Part shown: piece by piece, positions 62,707 to 64,000 of the stretch
Layout of the letters: each line of letters starts with the position of its first letter
Position numbering within the stretch: the first letter of the stretch is position 1
Assembly: GCA_900168235.1 (NCBI GenBank)
Contig: FUZG01000009.1
Location: forward strand, 62,001 to 126,000
Reading direction: 5' to 3'
DNA length: 64,000 nt
Source of the DNA: Lachnospiraceae bacterium
Lineage (GTDB): Bacteria > Bacillota > Clostridia > Lachnospirales > Lachnospiraceae
Notes under the pieces: generated by a model
Told to the model about the DNA's origin: nothing
Database searches by the model: none
Seen by the model: the letters and a program-made list of their open reading frames with translations, nothing else
Translations under genes and position numbers: made by a program

Positions 62707-63906
62707 TTAACTGCATCTTACTTTATGCTGATTACAAACTTCTGAAAAAGCAGTTTTATATTCGTCAGGGTAGTAATAGTTTAACCAGGCTTTCTGATAT
62801 ATGAGCATGGAATAGGACATGAAATGCGATTTATTTCCGGCGTAAATTGCCATTTTCTCCATAATAGTAAAGATGCTATTACCCTCATCTTCTGTTATAC
62901 CGCGTGAAATACAGCCGGAAATCCCATCTTTTTCGCTTCCGTAGATAAATTTGTTTCGAATATCCTTAATTAGAGCTGTATCTCTTCTTCCCAAAGCACG
63001 CCTGGCTTCATTGCTCTGCTCAGGAGAGAAGCCACCGATACGTTTTAAGACGGCTATTATCTGTTCCTGGTAAATCAGTAAGCCATGAGTTGTTTTTATA
63101 ATATCGTTATAGATCCCATTGACGAAGTATTTTTGAGCAGGCTGTCGTCTGTTTTCTATGTATAAATCAAATGTTTCTTTGTGACTCCATATGTTATCGC
63201 TTTCCGGATGAAGTATATATCCGGAAGTCAATTCCTCCAGCGAGCGGGGAGACATTTTAATAAAGAAATCGTCAATAAAGTCATTCCCAATCACATCAAA
63301 AACATTTTTGTCTGTAAAATCAATATTATATAAATCGAGTGCTTGACCTCTTTCCTTATAGATAATCTGTAATGTTCTGCATATTAATCTCAATGAAGGA
63401 ATAACAGCAAATAGTGACTCATCCTGTGATACGGTTATCTCCAAGGAATTCGGGTTCGAATTATATTTCTGTATAGCATAGTCATATACCTCGTTTTGCC
63501 TGTAGGGATCAAAATCCAGAAATTCTTCTTTCTCACCTTTATAATTATTTGGAAGGAATCGTTCAAATAGCAGATCATATTTCATCGGATCCAATTGTGT
63601 AATATCAAGGCAATATGAAACCATGCTTGACGGCAACGGTCCTCTTCCGGGACCAACAAAAATACCTTGCGACTTTGCATAGCGGATACAATCCCATAGT
63701 ACAAGGAAAAAATCAGTCAGGCCGTAATGATGAATTACTTCAATTTCATGATTCAGGCGCTTTTCAATATATTCATTACATCCTGAGTATTTTTTATATG
63801 CCCCTTCAAAGCTTAGCTCTTTTAGATATGAAAAAGGATCATGTCCTTCTGGGCAATTAAAGTCAATTTTATCATCTGAACAGCAATATGTTCTGAAAAT
63901 AAGCAT
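62707..63906 (-). CDS. Miniature DnaE-like protein, no PHP domain
   Basis: A 399-residue protein matching the palm-fingers core of bacterial DnaE. IRYAKSQGIFVGPGRGPLPSSMVSYCLDITQLDPMKYDLLFERFL is the palm start, LLIYQEQIIAVLKRIGGFSPEQSNEARRALGRRD the fingers, and NKSHFMSYSMLIYQKAWLNYYYPDEY the family KSHAAAYA block. The catalytic PDIDIDF strand reads EEFLDFDP, so at least one metal ligand is displaced and activity is doubtful. The N-terminal PHP domain and C-terminal beta-clamp/tau regions are absent (normal length is over 1000). It is the most upstream gene of the block inside this window. Confidence 0.82.
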   Translation of the reverse strand: MLIFRTYCCSDDKIDFNCPEGHDPFSYLKELSFEGAYKKYSGCNEYIEKRLNHEIEVIHHYGLTDFFLVLWDCIRYAKSQGIFVGPGRGPLPSSMVSYCLDITQLDPMKYDLLFERFLPNNYKGEKEEFLDFDPYRQNEVYDYAIQKYNSNPNSLEITVSQDESLFAVIPSLRLICRTLQIIYKERGQALDLYNIDFTDKNVFDVIGNDFIDDFFIKMSPRSLEELTSGYILHPESDNIWSHKETFDLYIENRRQPAQKYFVNGIYNDIIKTTHGLLIYQEQIIAVLKRIGGFSPEQSNEARRALGRRDTALIKDIRNKFIYGSEKDGISGCISRGITEDEGNSIFTIMEKMAIYAGNKSHFMSYSMLIYQKAWLNYYYPDEYKTAFSEVCNQHKVRCS

Positions 63907-63985
63907 GTTTACAGCCTTCTCCTTCTTAAAAATGATTGCTTTGTCGCAGCTTTATTTTTTTATATATCTTTACTACTGTATAGTA

Positions 63986-64000
63986 AAAAAAGCGATGCGC
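63986..64000 (-). promoter_or_regulatory. Third copy of the GCGATGCGC hairpin arm (cut by window end)
   Basis: AAAAAAGCGATGCGC at the window edge is identical to the left arm of the hairpin at 62643. It lies 80 bp upstream of the DnaE-like start. The other arm is outside the window. Confidence 0.5.

Noticed and set aside
54000-64000. Complete integrative element with defined att sites
   Set aside because: A recombinase, PcfJ-like gene and foreign-looking genes are present, but I found no matching direct repeats as borders, the XerS-like enzyme may be chromosomal, and the right side leaves the window.
1-64000. CRISPR array
   Set aside because: No regularly spaced direct repeats of 25-40 bp were seen.

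Overview
This window looks like a chromosome segment from an anaerobic, low-to-moderate-GC Firmicute of the Lachnospiraceae/Butyrivibrio type. The inference rests on strong AGGAGG-type ribosome binding sites, acetate kinase, a mannose-family PTS, several c-di-GMP enzymes, a carboxyspermidine-type polyamine operon, and PolC- and DnaE-derived proteins. No rRNA or species marker is present, so the genus is inferred.

Layout. 0-14 kb: a large EAL/GGDEF protein, a lipase-like hydrolase, a flavodoxin-family reductase, acetate kinase, GlmS, an HPr-like protein without its histidine, a GNAT enzyme, tRNA-Gln(CTG) and an alanine/sodium symporter. 14-21 kb: a six-gene polyamine operon (arginine-type decarboxylase, aminopropyltransferase, carboxy(nor)spermidine dehydrogenase and decarboxylase, agmatine deiminase, N-carbamoylputrescine amidase). 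It sits behind a ~340-nt leader that contains an intrinsic terminator. 21-25 kb: threonine aldolase, a split chromate-type transporter with a DUF134/NifX-like regulator controlled from a perfect 15-bp inverted repeat, and an MBL-fold hydrolase. 25-31 kb: an SGNH esterase, an ABC sugar importer without ATPase, a HAD phosphatase and a DeoR regulator. 31-41 kb: a lipoprotein, then a sensing operon (membrane-anchored RbsB-like protein, histidine kinase, NarL-type regulator, anchored solute-binding protein), then a mannose-family PTS. The same TGACA-AA-TGTCA palindrome lies in front of the sensing operon and the PTS operon.

41-47 kb is an RNA-repair locus: a WYL regulator divergent from a structured RNA with a tRNA-like module, Rsr (Ro60), and RtcB. 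It is followed by decayed genes, an SDR, a deformylase-like protein, and a short scar that joins pieces of the WYL and rtcB genes. 47-54 kb is patchy accessory DNA: a 141-bp MITE with 8-bp target duplications, acetyltransferases, a GGDEF protein, a broken glycosyltransferase, acetolactate decarboxylase and an acid phosphatase. A XerS-like recombinase follows at 54 kb.

55-64 kb is the most unusual part: an AT-rich, minus-strand block encoding shortened paralogues of replisome proteins. They are a PolC core with two catalytic Asp replaced by Cys, a DnaB in which the head is joined to the C-terminal tail with the motor removed, two DnaA proteins reduced to the AAA+ domain, and a DnaE core without PHP. 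A YqiA-like hydrolase, a PcfJ-like protein and recurring GCGATGYGC hairpins accompany them. I know of no described system with this composition. A decoy/anti-replisome module, or the replication module of a mobile element, are the two readings I favour.
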